DNA of 64,000 nt, taken from positions 682,001 to 746,000 of the forward strand of contig NZ_JQJY01000002.1 of assembly GCF_000745775.1 (NCBI RefSeq). Direction: 5' to 3'. The DNA comes from Flavobacterium sp. ASV13 (GTDB taxonomy: Bacteria; Bacteroidota; Bacteroidia; Flavobacteriales; Flavobacteriaceae). A program made the translations under genes and the position numbers. This document shows, piece after piece, positions 42,178-51,082 of this stretch; the stretch's first letter is position 1, and the number at the start of each line of letters is the position of its first letter. The notes beneath the pieces were generated by a model. That model saw only the letters and a program-made list of their open reading frames with translations. It was not told where the DNA came from and did not search any database.

Positions 42178-43605
42178 TTATACTTGAACACGTTTCCACT
42201 TTCCTCTTTTGTAGAAAAAGATTCCAGCCAAAGTAATAGCAGTTTCAGCAACCGGAATTGCAATAAAAACTCCTGTTGGCCCCATGTTGAAATGTTTTGC
42301 CAATACAAACGCCAGCGGAATTTGGAACAACCAAAACCCGAAAAAATTAATTCCAGTTGGCGTCCAAGTATCACCTGCTCCATTGAAAGTATTAATTAAA
42401 ACCATTCCTATTCCGTAGAAAATAAATCCGATGCTCATGATCTGTAAAGCTTCAATCGCAATAGTTTTTACCTGATTGTCATTCGTAAAAAACGAAATAA
42501 TATATTGTCCAAAAACCAACGTAATAATCATAATCGAAGCCATAAAAATTACATTATATCGTGCAGTTGTATAGACCGATTTTTCGGCACGTTCTATTTG
42601 TTTTGCACCTAAATTTTGTCCGACCAAAGTTGCGGCGGCATTACTCAATCCCCAAGCTGGAAGAATAAAAAACATCATTATTCTGAGAGCCGTTTGATAA
42701 CCTGCAGAACCATGATCGCCACCTGTTGTTGCTACTAATTGTGCCAAGAAAATCCAACTGCAGGAAGCGATTACAAACTGCAAAATTCCCGGAGCTGCGA
42801 TTTTTACTAAAGCTTTTATTTGTGTGAAATCGGGAGCGAAATATGGAATCTTGATTTTTAAAATTCCGTTTCCGAAAAACAAATGATAAACCTGATACAA
42901 AACGCCAATGCTTCTTCCAATTGTAGTTGCCAAAGCAGCTCCAATCAATCCGAAAGCAGGAATTGGTCCAAGACCATTAATTAAAATTGGACATAAAATG
43001 ATATTGCAGATATTGGCAATCCAAAGACTTTTCATTGCAATTGCGGCGTTCCCAGCTCCACGGAAAATTCCGTTTATCAGGAACAAAAGCATAATGCACA
43101 AACTGGATCCAATCATGATTTGTGTAAATCGGAAACCGTGTTCGGCTGATTCTATTGAAGAACCCATTAAAATCAAAATATCTTTTGCATAAATAATTCC
43201 CAAAACACTCATTAAAGCGTTTACGGCAATTGCAACAATAATAGCTTGCATTCCGGCTTTGGCAGCTGCAACTGGATCTTTTTCTCCAATTCGTCTTGCT
43301 ACAACTGCGGTTGCTGCCATACTCATTCCTATTGCAAGCGAATAAATAATCGTTAAAACTGATTCGGTTAAACCAACTGTTTGAATCGCAAAACTGCTGT
43401 GTTTCAAATGCCCAACGAAATATAAGTCGACTAAAGCAAAAACCGATTCCATCATCATTTCCAAAACCATTGGAATGGCTAATAGAATTACAGCTTTTTT
43501 TATACTTCCAGAAGTATAATCAAATGATTCGTCGCCTTTTAAAGCTTGTTTTAAAGTAGTGAAAATTTTAGAAAATAGACTTTTCTGTATAGTAGTTTCT
43601 GTCAT
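42178..43605 (-). CDS. MATE-family multidrug/sodium antiporter
   Basis: A 475-residue inner-membrane protein with 12 predicted helices in two MatE repeats (GSIKKAVILLAIPMVLEMMMESVFALVDLYFVG and the second near residue 270, VKIAAPGILQFVIASCSWIFLAQLVA). NorM-type pumps export cationic compounds with Na+ or H+. It stands alone between a terminator and a 167-bp gap containing a hairpin. Confidence 0.93.
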   Translation of the reverse strand: MTETTIQKSLFSKIFTTLKQALKGDESFDYTSGSIKKAVILLAIPMVLEMMMESVFALVDLYFVGHLKHSSFAIQTVGLTESVLTIIYSLAIGMSMAATAVVARRIGEKDPVAAAKAGMQAIIVAIAVNALMSVLGIIYAKDILILMGSSIESAEHGFRFTQIMIGSSLCIMLLFLINGIFRGAGNAAIAMKSLWIANICNIILCPILINGLGPIPAFGLIGAALATTIGRSIGVLYQVYHLFFGNGILKIKIPYFAPDFTQIKALVKIAAPGILQFVIASCSWIFLAQLVATTGGDHGSAGYQTALRIMMFFILPAWGLSNAAATLVGQNLGAKQIERAEKSVYTTARYNVIFMASIMIITLVFGQYIISFFTNDNQVKTIAIEALQIMSIGFIFYGIGMVLINTFNGAGDTWTPTGINFFGFWLFQIPLAFVLAKHFNMGPTGVFIAIPVAETAITLAGIFFYKRGKWKRVQV

Positions 43606-43632
43606 GATAAGTTAGGATAAATGAAAAAATTG

Positions 43633-43654
43633 GTTCAGATGTACTAATCTGAAC
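43633..43654. promoter_or_regulatory. Perfect 8-bp inverted repeat upstream of the MATE gene
   Basis: GTTCAGAT and ATCTGAAC with a 6-base spacer, 28 bases before the MATE start. The symmetric form suggests an operator for a dimeric regulator; a leader hairpin is equally possible. No exact -7 box was found beside it. Confidence 0.4.
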
Positions 43655-43772
43655 TCGAAAAAACGTAAGTATCCTAATTATTTAAAAAAATAAATCAGGA
43701 TTAGGCAGAAACTATCATATGCGGTAATTTTTTGAGACGATAAATATAGGAAATATTTTTTAGCCCGAAATA

Positions 43773-44972
43773 TTAATCTAAAAGCTTTTTACTTACACGA
43801 CTGCAAGCAATTAAAGAAGCCAAAAAACCTAAAGAAATAATGGTTCCTAAAACAATCAAGATGTTTTCAATTGTAAAAACAACCGGAAATGCCAAAGTTG
43901 GCGTAATCATAATCAGCTCATATTTCTGTTGCAGTAACACTAAAATGACACCTAATATAAGTCCGATTATGCCTCCGAAAACACTTAATAAAGTTCCCTG
44001 AAGAAGGAATATTTTGCGCAGATGGCTAATTTCTGTTCCTAGATTAAAAAGGGTTTTAAGATTTCCTTTTTTCTCTAAAATCATCATAATCAAAGCACCA
44101 ATCAAGTTAAAAAGTGCTACAATAATAACCAATGTAAAAATCAGATATACCGCTATGTTCTCGGTATTTAACATTCTATACAAAGATTCATTCAACTGCG
44201 CCCGATTTCTAAGCGTGACCTTATTTTTGAAAATACTTTCCAGCTGCGATCTGATGGCGCTTTCATTTGCATTTTCTTCCAGATTAAATTCAAGTCCCGA
44301 AATTTGATTGGTTTTATATTCCAATAATTCCTGTACCAAACCTAAATCGGCAAAAACATATTTTGAATCTAAATCTTCGCTGATGGAGTAAATCCCAACC
44401 GGAAGAACATCTGTTTTTGTAAAAGCGTCATCCGGATTTTCAATCGCTCCTTTTCCTGGTTTTGGCGCAAAAATCTGCAACGGATTTTCGAAATCCAAAA
44501 CTCCTAACGAAAAGTCACGAGAAATTCCATAGCCTATTACAACCTGATATGTATCTGGTTTTAACCATTGTCCGGTGAAAAGCTTTTTTTTGATATCGTT
44601 GACCACTGGATAATTACGGTCAACTCCTTTTAAATAAGTAACTTTCTGTTTGTCCTTAAACAAAAACAAAACACGTTCTTCAATAATTTTGGTGTATGAA
44701 ACTACACCATCAATTTTCTTGATTTGACTTTCCTGTTCTGGTGTAATCAAAAATGATTTTCCATACGTACTTGTCATTTTTAAATCGGGATCAATTTCGT
44801 TTGTAAACGATAAACTAAAAACTTTTAATCCGCTAAAAACAGATAAAACCACAAACAAAGCCATCGTGCCGGCAACAATTCCTAAGCTCGCAATACGATT
44901 AATAATATTGATAGCGTTATTTTTGCTTCGGCTAAAAATGTAACGTTTGGCTATGTAAAGGGGGAAATTCAA
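43773..44972 (-). CDS. LolC/E-like FtsX-family ABC transporter permease
   Basis: A 399-residue permease: one N-terminal helix (about 22-48), a large periplasmic domain (50-265) and three C-terminal helices with the FtsX core (LVIIVALFNLIGALIMMILEKKGNLKTLFNLG). It resembles LolC/LolE, which release lipoproteins from the inner membrane, but its ATPase is not nearby. The start is a TTG at 44972, two bases after the rbfA stop, giving MNFPLYIAKRY, the normal beginning for this family in Flavobacteria. Confidence 0.87.
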   Translation of the reverse strand: MNFPLYIAKRYIFSRSKNNAINIINRIASLGIVAGTMALFVVLSVFSGLKVFSLSFTNEIDPDLKMTSTYGKSFLITPEQESQIKKIDGVVSYTKIIEERVLFLFKDKQKVTYLKGVDRNYPVVNDIKKKLFTGQWLKPDTYQVVIGYGISRDFSLGVLDFENPLQIFAPKPGKGAIENPDDAFTKTDVLPVGIYSISEDLDSKYVFADLGLVQELLEYKTNQISGLEFNLEENANESAIRSQLESIFKNKVTLRNRAQLNESLYRMLNTENIAVYLIFTLVIIVALFNLIGALIMMILEKKGNLKTLFNLGTEISHLRKIFLLQGTLLSVFGGIIGLILGVILVLLQQKYELIMITPTLAFPVVFTIENILIVLGTIISLGFLASLIACSRVSKKLLD

Positions 44973-44973
44973 T

Positions 44974-45366
44974 TTATGATTTTCTTCTTTTTTCTAAAAG
45001 ATCACGGTTTTCAATTGGGTTTTCTTTTCCTGCTAAAGCATTGTCGATTTTTTCGATATAATCTAATGAGTCATCGATAAAAAACACCAAGTTTGGTACA
45101 CGGCGCAATTGCAAACGCACGCGTTGTGATAAATCGTGTTTAATTAAAGTTGTATTTGATTTAATTCCTTCTAAAGTTTCTTTGGCTTTCTCCTGAGGGA
45201 AAATGCTTAAATATACCGTTGCCACAGATAAATCTGTAGTAACACTAACTTTGGATACCGAAATTACTAAATTAGTAATTCCGTTTTTTCGCACTTCACC
45301 TTGCAAAATATCAACCAGATCTTTCTGGATGACACCGCCTATTTTTTTCTGTCTATTTGTTTCCAT
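44974..45366 (-). CDS. rbfA: Ribosome-binding factor A
   Basis: A 130-residue KH-fold protein that helps 16S rRNA 5'-end maturation and 30S assembly. Typical segments: RQKKIGGVIQKDLVDILQGEV, VSVTTDLSVATVYLSIF, and RVRLQLRRVPNLVFFIDDSLDYIEKID. A -7 box lies directly before the ATG, so the mRNA may start at or near the first codon. Co-transcribed with the LolC/E-like permease. Confidence 0.95.
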   Translation of the reverse strand: METNRQKKIGGVIQKDLVDILQGEVRKNGITNLVISVSKVSVTTDLSVATVYLSIFPQEKAKETLEGIKSNTTLIKHDLSQRVRLQLRRVPNLVFFIDDSLDYIEKIDNALAGKENPIENRDLLEKRRKS

Positions 45367-45370
45367 ACTG

Positions 45371-45378
45371 CAAAAATA
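45371..45378 (-). promoter_or_regulatory. -7 box (TATTTTTG) abutting the rbfA start
   Basis: An exact TAnnTTTG on the - strand ending five bases before the rbfA ATG. A transcript from it would be leaderless or nearly so. No -33 element at normal spacing. Confidence 0.55.
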
Positions 45379-45584
45379 CTATTTTTAAATTCAATCGGTT
45401 AACTTCAGCTCAAGATATAGATTGATTTTTCAAATGAAACCTTATTTTATTATCATTTTATCCTTTTTCTTTTTCTGTATTTAAAACTTAACTTACTTAT
45501 TTTCAAATAGTAAACCTGATAAAAATCATGTTTTTTATACTCTTCTTTTCCGACCTTTGATCGAAACATTACAACTTATTTATC

Positions 45585-46004
45585 ATGAAAAAGAGAGAAC
45601 CAATAAGTCACATTATGACAAAAACTGTGGTGACTGCAAATGAAAAAGATGATTTAAAAACAGTAGTTGAAAAATTAAAGAAAAATACGATCCGTCACAT
45701 TCCGATTGTTAAAGGAAAAGAAGTGGTCGGTATTATTAGCCGAACCGACATAAACCGGTTAACTTTTGGCGCTTTGTTTGAAGGACAAGAAGGTGCCGAT
45801 GAAGCTATACTTGATATGTTGAATATTTCTCAGGTTATGACTTCAAAACCAAAAACAGTTTCATCTGACATGGTTATTAAAGATTTAGCTGAAATTTTTG
45901 CTAAAGAAGATTTTCACGCCTTACCTGTTGTTGATCATGACGAACTTAAAGGAATCGTAACTACAACTGATGTCATTAAATATTTACTTGAACAATACGA
46001 TTAA
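45585..46004 (+). CDS. CBS-domain pair protein
   Basis: A 139-residue protein made of two CBS domains (about 8-60 and 78-137: PISHIMTKTVVTA, IRHIPIVKGKEVVGIISRTDI; ISQVMTSKPKTV, FHALPVVDHDELKGIVTTTDVIKYL). Such pairs bind adenosyl compounds and act as energy sensors. It stands alone between divergent rbfA and a convergent terminator, so its partner is unknown. The 218-bp gap upstream shows no exact -7 box on the + strand. Confidence 0.92.
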   Translation: MKKREPISHIMTKTVVTANEKDDLKTVVEKLKKNTIRHIPIVKGKEVVGIISRTDINRLTFGALFEGQEGADEAILDMLNISQVMTSKPKTVSSDMVIKDLAEIFAKEDFHALPVVDHDELKGIVTTTDVIKYLLEQYD

Positions 46005-46021
46005 TAAAACTTAAACTTAAT

Positions 46022-46051
46022 AAAAAAGGGAGCTCAATAGCTCCCTTTTTT
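46022..46051. terminator. Bidirectional terminator between CBS and EnvC-like genes
   Basis: A 12-13-bp stem (AAAAAGGGAGCT / AGCTCCCTTTTT) with loop CAAT, A-run and T-run on the two sides; serves both converging genes. Confidence 0.94.
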
Positions 46052-47304
46052 TATCTGTTTTGCAACCATCCTTCCGGATTCATATTTGTCGTATTTTGAA
46101 GTATCAAAAACTTAATGGTTGTTTTTCCTGTATCTCCGCTGGTTCTTACTTTTCCAATGCTTTGCTTAGTATTTACTTTATCACCTTTTACAACTGATAC
46201 TGAACTTAAATTTTGATATACCGTAAAATAATCTCCATGCTGAATCATAACTGCTCTGTTGATTGGTGATAAAACAATTACACTCGAAACCTCTCCTTCA
46301 AATACTGCGCGGGCTGTTGCGCCTTGTTCTGTTGTAATCTCAACTCCAGAGTTATGAACTGTAATCGACGGATGCAGCGGGTGTGGCTGATCTCCATAAC
46401 CTAATGAAACAAATCCTTTTTCAACCGGCCATGGCAATTTTCCTCTGTTTGCTTTAAAATCAGCAGCTAATATTTTTCCTTCTGGTGTCAAAGCAATTTT
46501 TGAAGAAGAAACTGGCGCTGTTGAAGCTGTAGATCCAGGATTATCTTTAGCTCGTTCCAGAGCTGCTTTTCTATTTGCTTCAGCAATTGCTTCACGAATC
46601 AAACGATCAATTTGTCTGTCGATTCTTTTTGCTTCTGCTTGTTTATTTCTAGTGTCGGCAATGATTTTATTTTTATCCTTTTTAAGAGCGTTTACTAGTT
46701 TTTGCTGTTCTTTCTTTTCAACTTCCAAGCTTACTTTTTCCTTTTGGTTTTCAGCAATAATCTTTTTCTTAACCTGTCTCTGGCCATCCAGTTTTGCATT
46801 AAAATCAACTAATTGTGCCGATTTAGACTCAATTTCTAAACCTTGATTTTTTCTGTAATTCGTATATTGTTTTAAATATTGTGCTCTTTTATAAGCTTGC
46901 AAAAAGCTCTCTGAAGATAAAATAAACATTGCCCTACTTTGCTCAGATCTACTTTTGTATGATTTTAAAATCATTTTTGAATAGTCTGCTTTCAAAACTG
47001 TCAATTCTTTTTTCAATTTATTAACCTGAACCTGATTAATATACATATCATTGCTCAAAACCCTTTCCTGTTTTGCAGTCGTATTGATCAGTTTTTCTTT
47101 CAGCTTAATTTTATTCGCCTGAATTAAATATATATTTACTGCCGATTTTTCTTGCTTCTTTACAGACTGCAGCATTTTTTCATTATCTCTAATTTCCTGC
47201 TGAATTTGTGCTTTGCGCTGTTCAAGTTTTTCTTGCTGCGAATCCTGTGCCCACATAAAAGTTGTGGCACAAATAAAAATTAGGCTTAGGAGAAATTTTG
47301 GCAT
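46051..47304 (-). CDS. EnvC-like murein hydrolase activator
   Basis: A 417-residue exported protein: signal peptide (MPKFLLSLIFICATTFMWA), a long coiled coil (about 20-245) and a C-terminal LytM/M23 domain. The LytM metal ligands are degenerate: HNSGVEI in place of HxGxD, YQNL in place of YxHL and TIKFLI in place of LHFEI, as in E. coli EnvC, which activates amidases rather than cutting itself. ATG 47304 is chosen since the -7 box overlaps the upstream TTG at 47325. Confidence 0.86.
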   Translation of the reverse strand: MPKFLLSLIFICATTFMWAQDSQQEKLEQRKAQIQQEIRDNEKMLQSVKKQEKSAVNIYLIQANKIKLKEKLINTTAKQERVLSNDMYINQVQVNKLKKELTVLKADYSKMILKSYKSRSEQSRAMFILSSESFLQAYKRAQYLKQYTNYRKNQGLEIESKSAQLVDFNAKLDGQRQVKKKIIAENQKEKVSLEVEKKEQQKLVNALKKDKNKIIADTRNKQAEAKRIDRQIDRLIREAIAEANRKAALERAKDNPGSTASTAPVSSSKIALTPEGKILAADFKANRGKLPWPVEKGFVSLGYGDQPHPLHPSITVHNSGVEITTEQGATARAVFEGEVSSVIVLSPINRAVMIQHGDYFTVYQNLSSVSVVKGDKVNTKQSIGKVRTSGDTGKTTIKFLILQNTTNMNPEGWLQNR

Positions 47305-47322
47305 GTTTCTGTTTTCTTTTTG

Positions 47323-47330
47323 CAAATTTA
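47323..47330 (-). promoter_or_regulatory. -7 box (TAAATTTG) of the EnvC-like gene
   Basis: An exact TAnnTTTG on the - strand, overlapping the stop codon of the upstream lipoprotein gene. It puts the start near 47318, 14 bases before the ATG at 47304. Confidence 0.55.
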
Positions 47331-48110
47331 CTTAATTATAACTTTTTTATACCCACTTGGAACACTATATGGGAAAGAAAGTTCTTCATTAAATGAAATA
47401 TTATTATAATTTAAATTAATATTTGTTTTCCCTTTTGGTTGAACTGCATTAATTTCAATGGTTGTTGGAAGCGTTCCCTGATTAAAGGTTTTACTATCAG
47501 AATAAATAATTTCAAGATGTACGTTTTCTGAAGCTTGTGAAATTTCTTCTTTCTGAATTAAATATTTTTCCGAATCTAAATAAAATATCTTTTTTACTTT
47601 TTCTTCTTTTTCATCTTCTAAACGAAAAAGGTTTTCTACGATTGTCTGTGTATATTTTCCTTTTCTTAAATCGTCTAAAGCTTCTCCAACCAATAAATTC
47701 TGAACTTTACTATAATCTAGATCTGTTCCCAGCCATTTGCTTAAACTTGTAAAATCACCTTCGTAATAAGTACCTTTTATTTTTTCATAATAGCTAACTG
47801 TGGTTGGCGTAATCAAAGCTTTTGCCATTGTGATTCCAAGAAAACGAACGCTTATTAAAATCTGTTTGTCTTTTTCAATTTTTATATCAGCAGTAACATT
47901 TTGACTTTGTTTCTCATCTTCATATCTCGCACTTGCTTTTATACTTAAAGTTGAGAAATCTAACTTATTGTTATAATGTTTTTCAATTGCTTTTTTATCT
48001 TCTTTTGGCGCTTCTTCTGTTTTGTTGTTATTGTTTTGTACAGCCACGGCTTTTGATTTACATGAAATCACAAATACCGACAGCAACACAATTACTATAT
48101 ATTTTTTCAT
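47328..48110 (-). CDS. DUF4292 family lipoprotein
   Basis: A 260-residue lipoprotein (lipobox FVISC, Cys17). The body has LolA/LolB-like alternating strands (LDFSTLSIKASARYEDE, DIKIEKDKQILISVRFLGITMAKALITP), as in the DUF4292 group of Bacteroidota. Role unknown, perhaps lipoprotein or lipid handling at the outer membrane. It lies six bases after the TPR gene, and with the EnvC-like factor forms a conserved three-gene run. Confidence 0.83.
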   Translation of the reverse strand: MKKYIVIVLLSVFVISCKSKAVAVQNNNNKTEEAPKEDKKAIEKHYNNKLDFSTLSIKASARYEDEKQSQNVTADIKIEKDKQILISVRFLGITMAKALITPTTVSYYEKIKGTYYEGDFTSLSKWLGTDLDYSKVQNLLVGEALDDLRKGKYTQTIVENLFRLEDEKEEKVKKIFYLDSEKYLIQKEEISQASENVHLEIIYSDSKTFNQGTLPTTIEINAVQPKGKTNINLNYNNISFNEELSFPYSVPSGYKKVIIK

Positions 48111-48116
48111 CTTTTC

Positions 48117-49466
48117 CTATTTCTTTTGTTTTAATAACTCATTGGCCTTCAAAAAGTATTCCTCTTTTTTCTTGGCGTCTCCCAATCCATTATAAGCCTC
48201 TCCTAACTGAATATTAAAATTTGATTCCAATTTTTTATCATCAACAACATAATCAAGCCCCATTTCTAAAACGGTTTTTGCGTTCTTAAATTGTTTTAAC
48301 TGATTGCTCCCCAGTCCGGCATAATAATAAAATTGTGGCTGACTTGGGTAAACCTCAATCATATTCATGGCTCTTTTGGTCATCGGTTCAAATTGTTTTG
48401 CCTGTGTATAAGCTTCAAGCAAAAGCAAATTGGTTTCACGATCTGTATCAGAATTTGCTTTTAAATCTTTTTCATAATATTTAATTGCATTTTCAAACTG
48501 GCCTTTGCTGTGATAAAATTTCCCAATTTCTTTTGCAACATCCACATTTGGATCATTATCAAAATAAGAAATTGCTTTTTCTAAATCTGGAGCGTATTGC
48601 GGATTTTTATTGGTATAAATCAAAAATTCATTCAAAGTTCTATGCTTGATTTTCGAATCAATTTTTGAACTTGCCAAAATAATATTCATCGCCTTAATTG
48701 CTTTATCAGCCTGATTTGCATCTAAATATGTTTTGAACAAACTTACCTGCGCCCATTCAGAATTTGGAACTTCTTTTGCCAATTTTGTCGCAACTTCTAA
48801 AGCCTTGTCATTATCATCTGATTTTGAATATAAGATGATAAGATTAAGATAATTAGATTCTTCTTTCGGATTCTTTTTTATCTGATCGATCAAATTCGAA
48901 ATTTCAGCATTTTGATATTTTCCCTGTGATAAAATCTGCATTTTATAACGATCGCGATCTTCCGATTTTCCGAATTTATCATTCATTTCGTTTATCGCTA
49001 TAAGTGCTTTATCAAATTGATTTGTAATCATATATAATGAAATCAAATCATCTTTGTACTCTTCATCAAAAACAATAATTTTCTGAATCGTTTCTATCGC
49101 CAGCGGATAATTCTTGGTTTCATAACTTACGTCATAAATTCCAAGCCAATACCATTTGTTTTTAGGATTTAACTGCGTTGCTTTCTCAAAAGCCGTATTT
49201 GCATTTTGATAGTCTTTTAAAGCAAAGTAATTTTTTCCTAATTCAAAATAAGCAACAGCATCATTAGGTTTTAGTTTTACACATTTTTCTAATGATACTA
49301 TGGCTTTATCATAATTTTCAATTCCTTTTTGTTTTAAAGATTCGTAAAAAGCATCTTGGTATTCATCTGGAGCCATAGCAATATCTTCCGGTTCAGTCTG
49401 AGCTAAAACCGAGTTTGAATTGCCAAGCAAAACGAAAAATAAAATTATCCAAACGCCTTTTTTCAT
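48117..49466 (-). CDS. Exported TPR protein
   Basis: A 449-residue protein with a signal peptide (MKKGVWIILFFVLLGNSNSVLAQ) and about ten tetratricopeptide repeats (AVAYFELGKNYFALKDYQNANTAFEKATQLNP being the clearest). It is likely periplasmic and a protein-protein scaffold. Its grouping with a lipoprotein and an EnvC-like activator suggests an envelope role. Confidence 0.88.
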   Translation of the reverse strand: MKKGVWIILFFVLLGNSNSVLAQTEPEDIAMAPDEYQDAFYESLKQKGIENYDKAIVSLEKCVKLKPNDAVAYFELGKNYFALKDYQNANTAFEKATQLNPKNKWYWLGIYDVSYETKNYPLAIETIQKIIVFDEEYKDDLISLYMITNQFDKALIAINEMNDKFGKSEDRDRYKMQILSQGKYQNAEISNLIDQIKKNPKEESNYLNLIILYSKSDDNDKALEVATKLAKEVPNSEWAQVSLFKTYLDANQADKAIKAMNIILASSKIDSKIKHRTLNEFLIYTNKNPQYAPDLEKAISYFDNDPNVDVAKEIGKFYHSKGQFENAIKYYEKDLKANSDTDRETNLLLLEAYTQAKQFEPMTKRAMNMIEVYPSQPQFYYYAGLGSNQLKQFKNAKTVLEMGLDYVVDDKKLESNFNIQLGEAYNGLGDAKKKEEYFLKANELLKQKK

Positions 49467-49517
49467 TCTTTTTATAATTTATTTTAAACCAAAAAGAATC
49501 TTCTGAAAAACTCTTTT

Positions 49518-50534
49518 TTATTCTAAAACTGAGTAATCTCCAATACTAATACTAGTAAACTTACCATCATAACTAACGTGATTTCCAATCATCGCATTGT
49601 CTAAGTTAGCGTTTTTTATTTGAGAATAAGTTTGTATTAAGCTATTTTTAATAGAACTGTCAGTAATTCGGCATCCTTTTCCAACTGAAACATTTGGCCC
49701 AACTGTTGTATTTTTCAGTACTACATTTTCACCAATATAACATGGCGGAATAATTGTTGCGTTTTCTAACGTCACATTATAATCTACTAAATGCTCGCCG
49801 TCGTTGTGCAAAAATCCTAACATTCTGCTGTTTGTTTCAACCGTTACATCTTTGTTTCCGCAGTCCATCCATTCGTCGACACTTCCGGTTTTGAAAACTT
49901 TTCCGTTAGCCATCATGGCTTTAATTCCGTCGTTGATTTGGTACTCACCACCATTTTGAATATTATTATCCAAAACGCCTTGAAGTTCTTTTTTCAAATC
50001 TCCAACTTCTTTGAAATAGTAAATTCCAATAACGGCTAAATCACTTACAAACTCTTTTGGTTTTTCTACCAATTCGATAATTTCATTGTTCTGATTTAGT
50101 TTTACAACCCCAAAAGCTTCTGGCTGATCTACTTGTTTTACCCAGATTACAGCATCGGCCTGAGGATCTAATTCGAAATCAGCTCTGATCAAAGTATCCG
50201 CATAAGCGATAACTGCAGGACCAGATAAAGATTCTTTGGCACACATAATGGCATGACCCGTTCCTAAAGGTAAATCCTGACGGTAAATAGACGCTTTTGC
50301 TCCAAGTCCCTCTGCCAAATCTTGTAAACTTGTTACAACATCTTCGCCAAAAAAAGCTTCATCACCCAAAATAAAAGCCACTTCTTCGATTGGTTCTTTT
50401 AATATTTTGGCAATATCTTCAACTAAACGGTGAACGATTGATTTTCCTGCAACAGGAATTAATGGTTTTGGAACTGTTAAGGTATGTGGTCTAAGTCTTG
50501 AGCCACGGCCCGCCATTGGAACGATTATTTTCAT
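49518..50534 (-). CDS. Sugar-phosphate nucleotidyltransferase with left-handed helix tail
   Basis: A 338-residue protein. The nucleotide-binding start MKIIVPMAGRGSRLRPHT...KPLIPVAGK is typical of NTP:hexose-1-phosphate transferases; VIAYADTL carries the metal Asp. From about residue 255 a short left-handed beta-helix (hexapeptide repeats: ATIIPPCYIGENVVLKNTTVGPNV) follows. The exact sugar and NTP cannot be set from sequence. Near dut and a flippase, it probably feeds surface polysaccharide synthesis. Confidence 0.88.
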   Translation of the reverse strand: MKIIVPMAGRGSRLRPHTLTVPKPLIPVAGKSIVHRLVEDIAKILKEPIEEVAFILGDEAFFGEDVVTSLQDLAEGLGAKASIYRQDLPLGTGHAIMCAKESLSGPAVIAYADTLIRADFELDPQADAVIWVKQVDQPEAFGVVKLNQNNEIIELVEKPKEFVSDLAVIGIYYFKEVGDLKKELQGVLDNNIQNGGEYQINDGIKAMMANGKVFKTGSVDEWMDCGNKDVTVETNSRMLGFLHNDGEHLVDYNVTLENATIIPPCYIGENVVLKNTTVGPNVSVGKGCRITDSSIKNSLIQTYSQIKNANLDNAMIGNHVSYDGKFTSISIGDYSVLE

Positions 50535-50555
50535 TTTTGTATTTATTTTTTAGGG

Positions 50556-50573
50556 GAAGATTTAAAAATCTTC
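50556..50573. other. 8-bp inverted repeat between dut and the nucleotidyltransferase gene
   Basis: GAAGATTT and AAATCTTC with a 2-base spacer in the 88-bp gap. The AT-rich surroundings make its significance uncertain; it may be a leader hairpin. Confidence 0.35.
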
Positions 50574-50622
50574 TTGAGTTGGTTCTTTTTTTTTTTGGAT
50601 ATTGCAAGCTGAGACTAAAAAC

Positions 50623-51057
50623 TTATTTCACTCCAGTACTTCCAAAACCACCGGCTCCTCTTGAAGTTTCTGAAAGTTCTTCAACTTCAATCCACTCTGC
50701 TCTTTCGTGTTTTGCAATTATCAATTGTGCGATTCGTTCTCCATTTTCAACTACGAATTCTTCATTTGATAAGTTTACTAAAATCACTCCTATTTCACCT
50801 CTATAATCGGCATCTACTGTTCCTGGAGAATTCAAAACTGTTACACCTTTTTTTGCTGCAAGTCCGCTTCTTGGTCTAACCTGCGCTTCATAACCAATTG
50901 GCAATTCAATAAAAAGTCCTGTTTTTACAATAGTTCTTTCTAAAGGTTTTAACGTAATCGATTCTGTTAAATTGGCACGAAGATCCATTCCTGCCGAAGC
51001 AATTGTTTCGTAGTTTGGCAAGTCGTGCTGTGATTTATTTATGATTTGTATTTTCAT
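50623..51057 (-). CDS. dut: dUTP diphosphatase
   Basis: A 144-residue trimeric dUTPase with the five conserved motifs: [33 protein letters not shown] with the catalytic Asp, GERIAQLI, and the C-terminal [10 protein letters not shown]. It hydrolyses dUTP to dUMP, keeping uracil out of DNA and supplying dTMP synthesis. Confidence 0.97.
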   Translation of the reverse strand: MKIQIINKSQHDLPNYETIASAGMDLRANLTESITLKPLERTIVKTGLFIELPIGYEAQVRPRSGLAAKKGVTVLNSPGTVDADYRGEIGVILVNLSNEEFVVENGERIAQLIIAKHERAEWIEVEELSETSRGAGGFGSTGVK

Positions 51058-51082
51058 TTGTAATTTAAAATTTTAAACGAGC

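Noticed and set aside
49491..49517. Terminator after the nucleotidyltransferase gene
   Set aside because: AAAAAGA/TCTTTTT can pair, but the stem is almost only A-T and not followed by a clean T-run; left unlisted.
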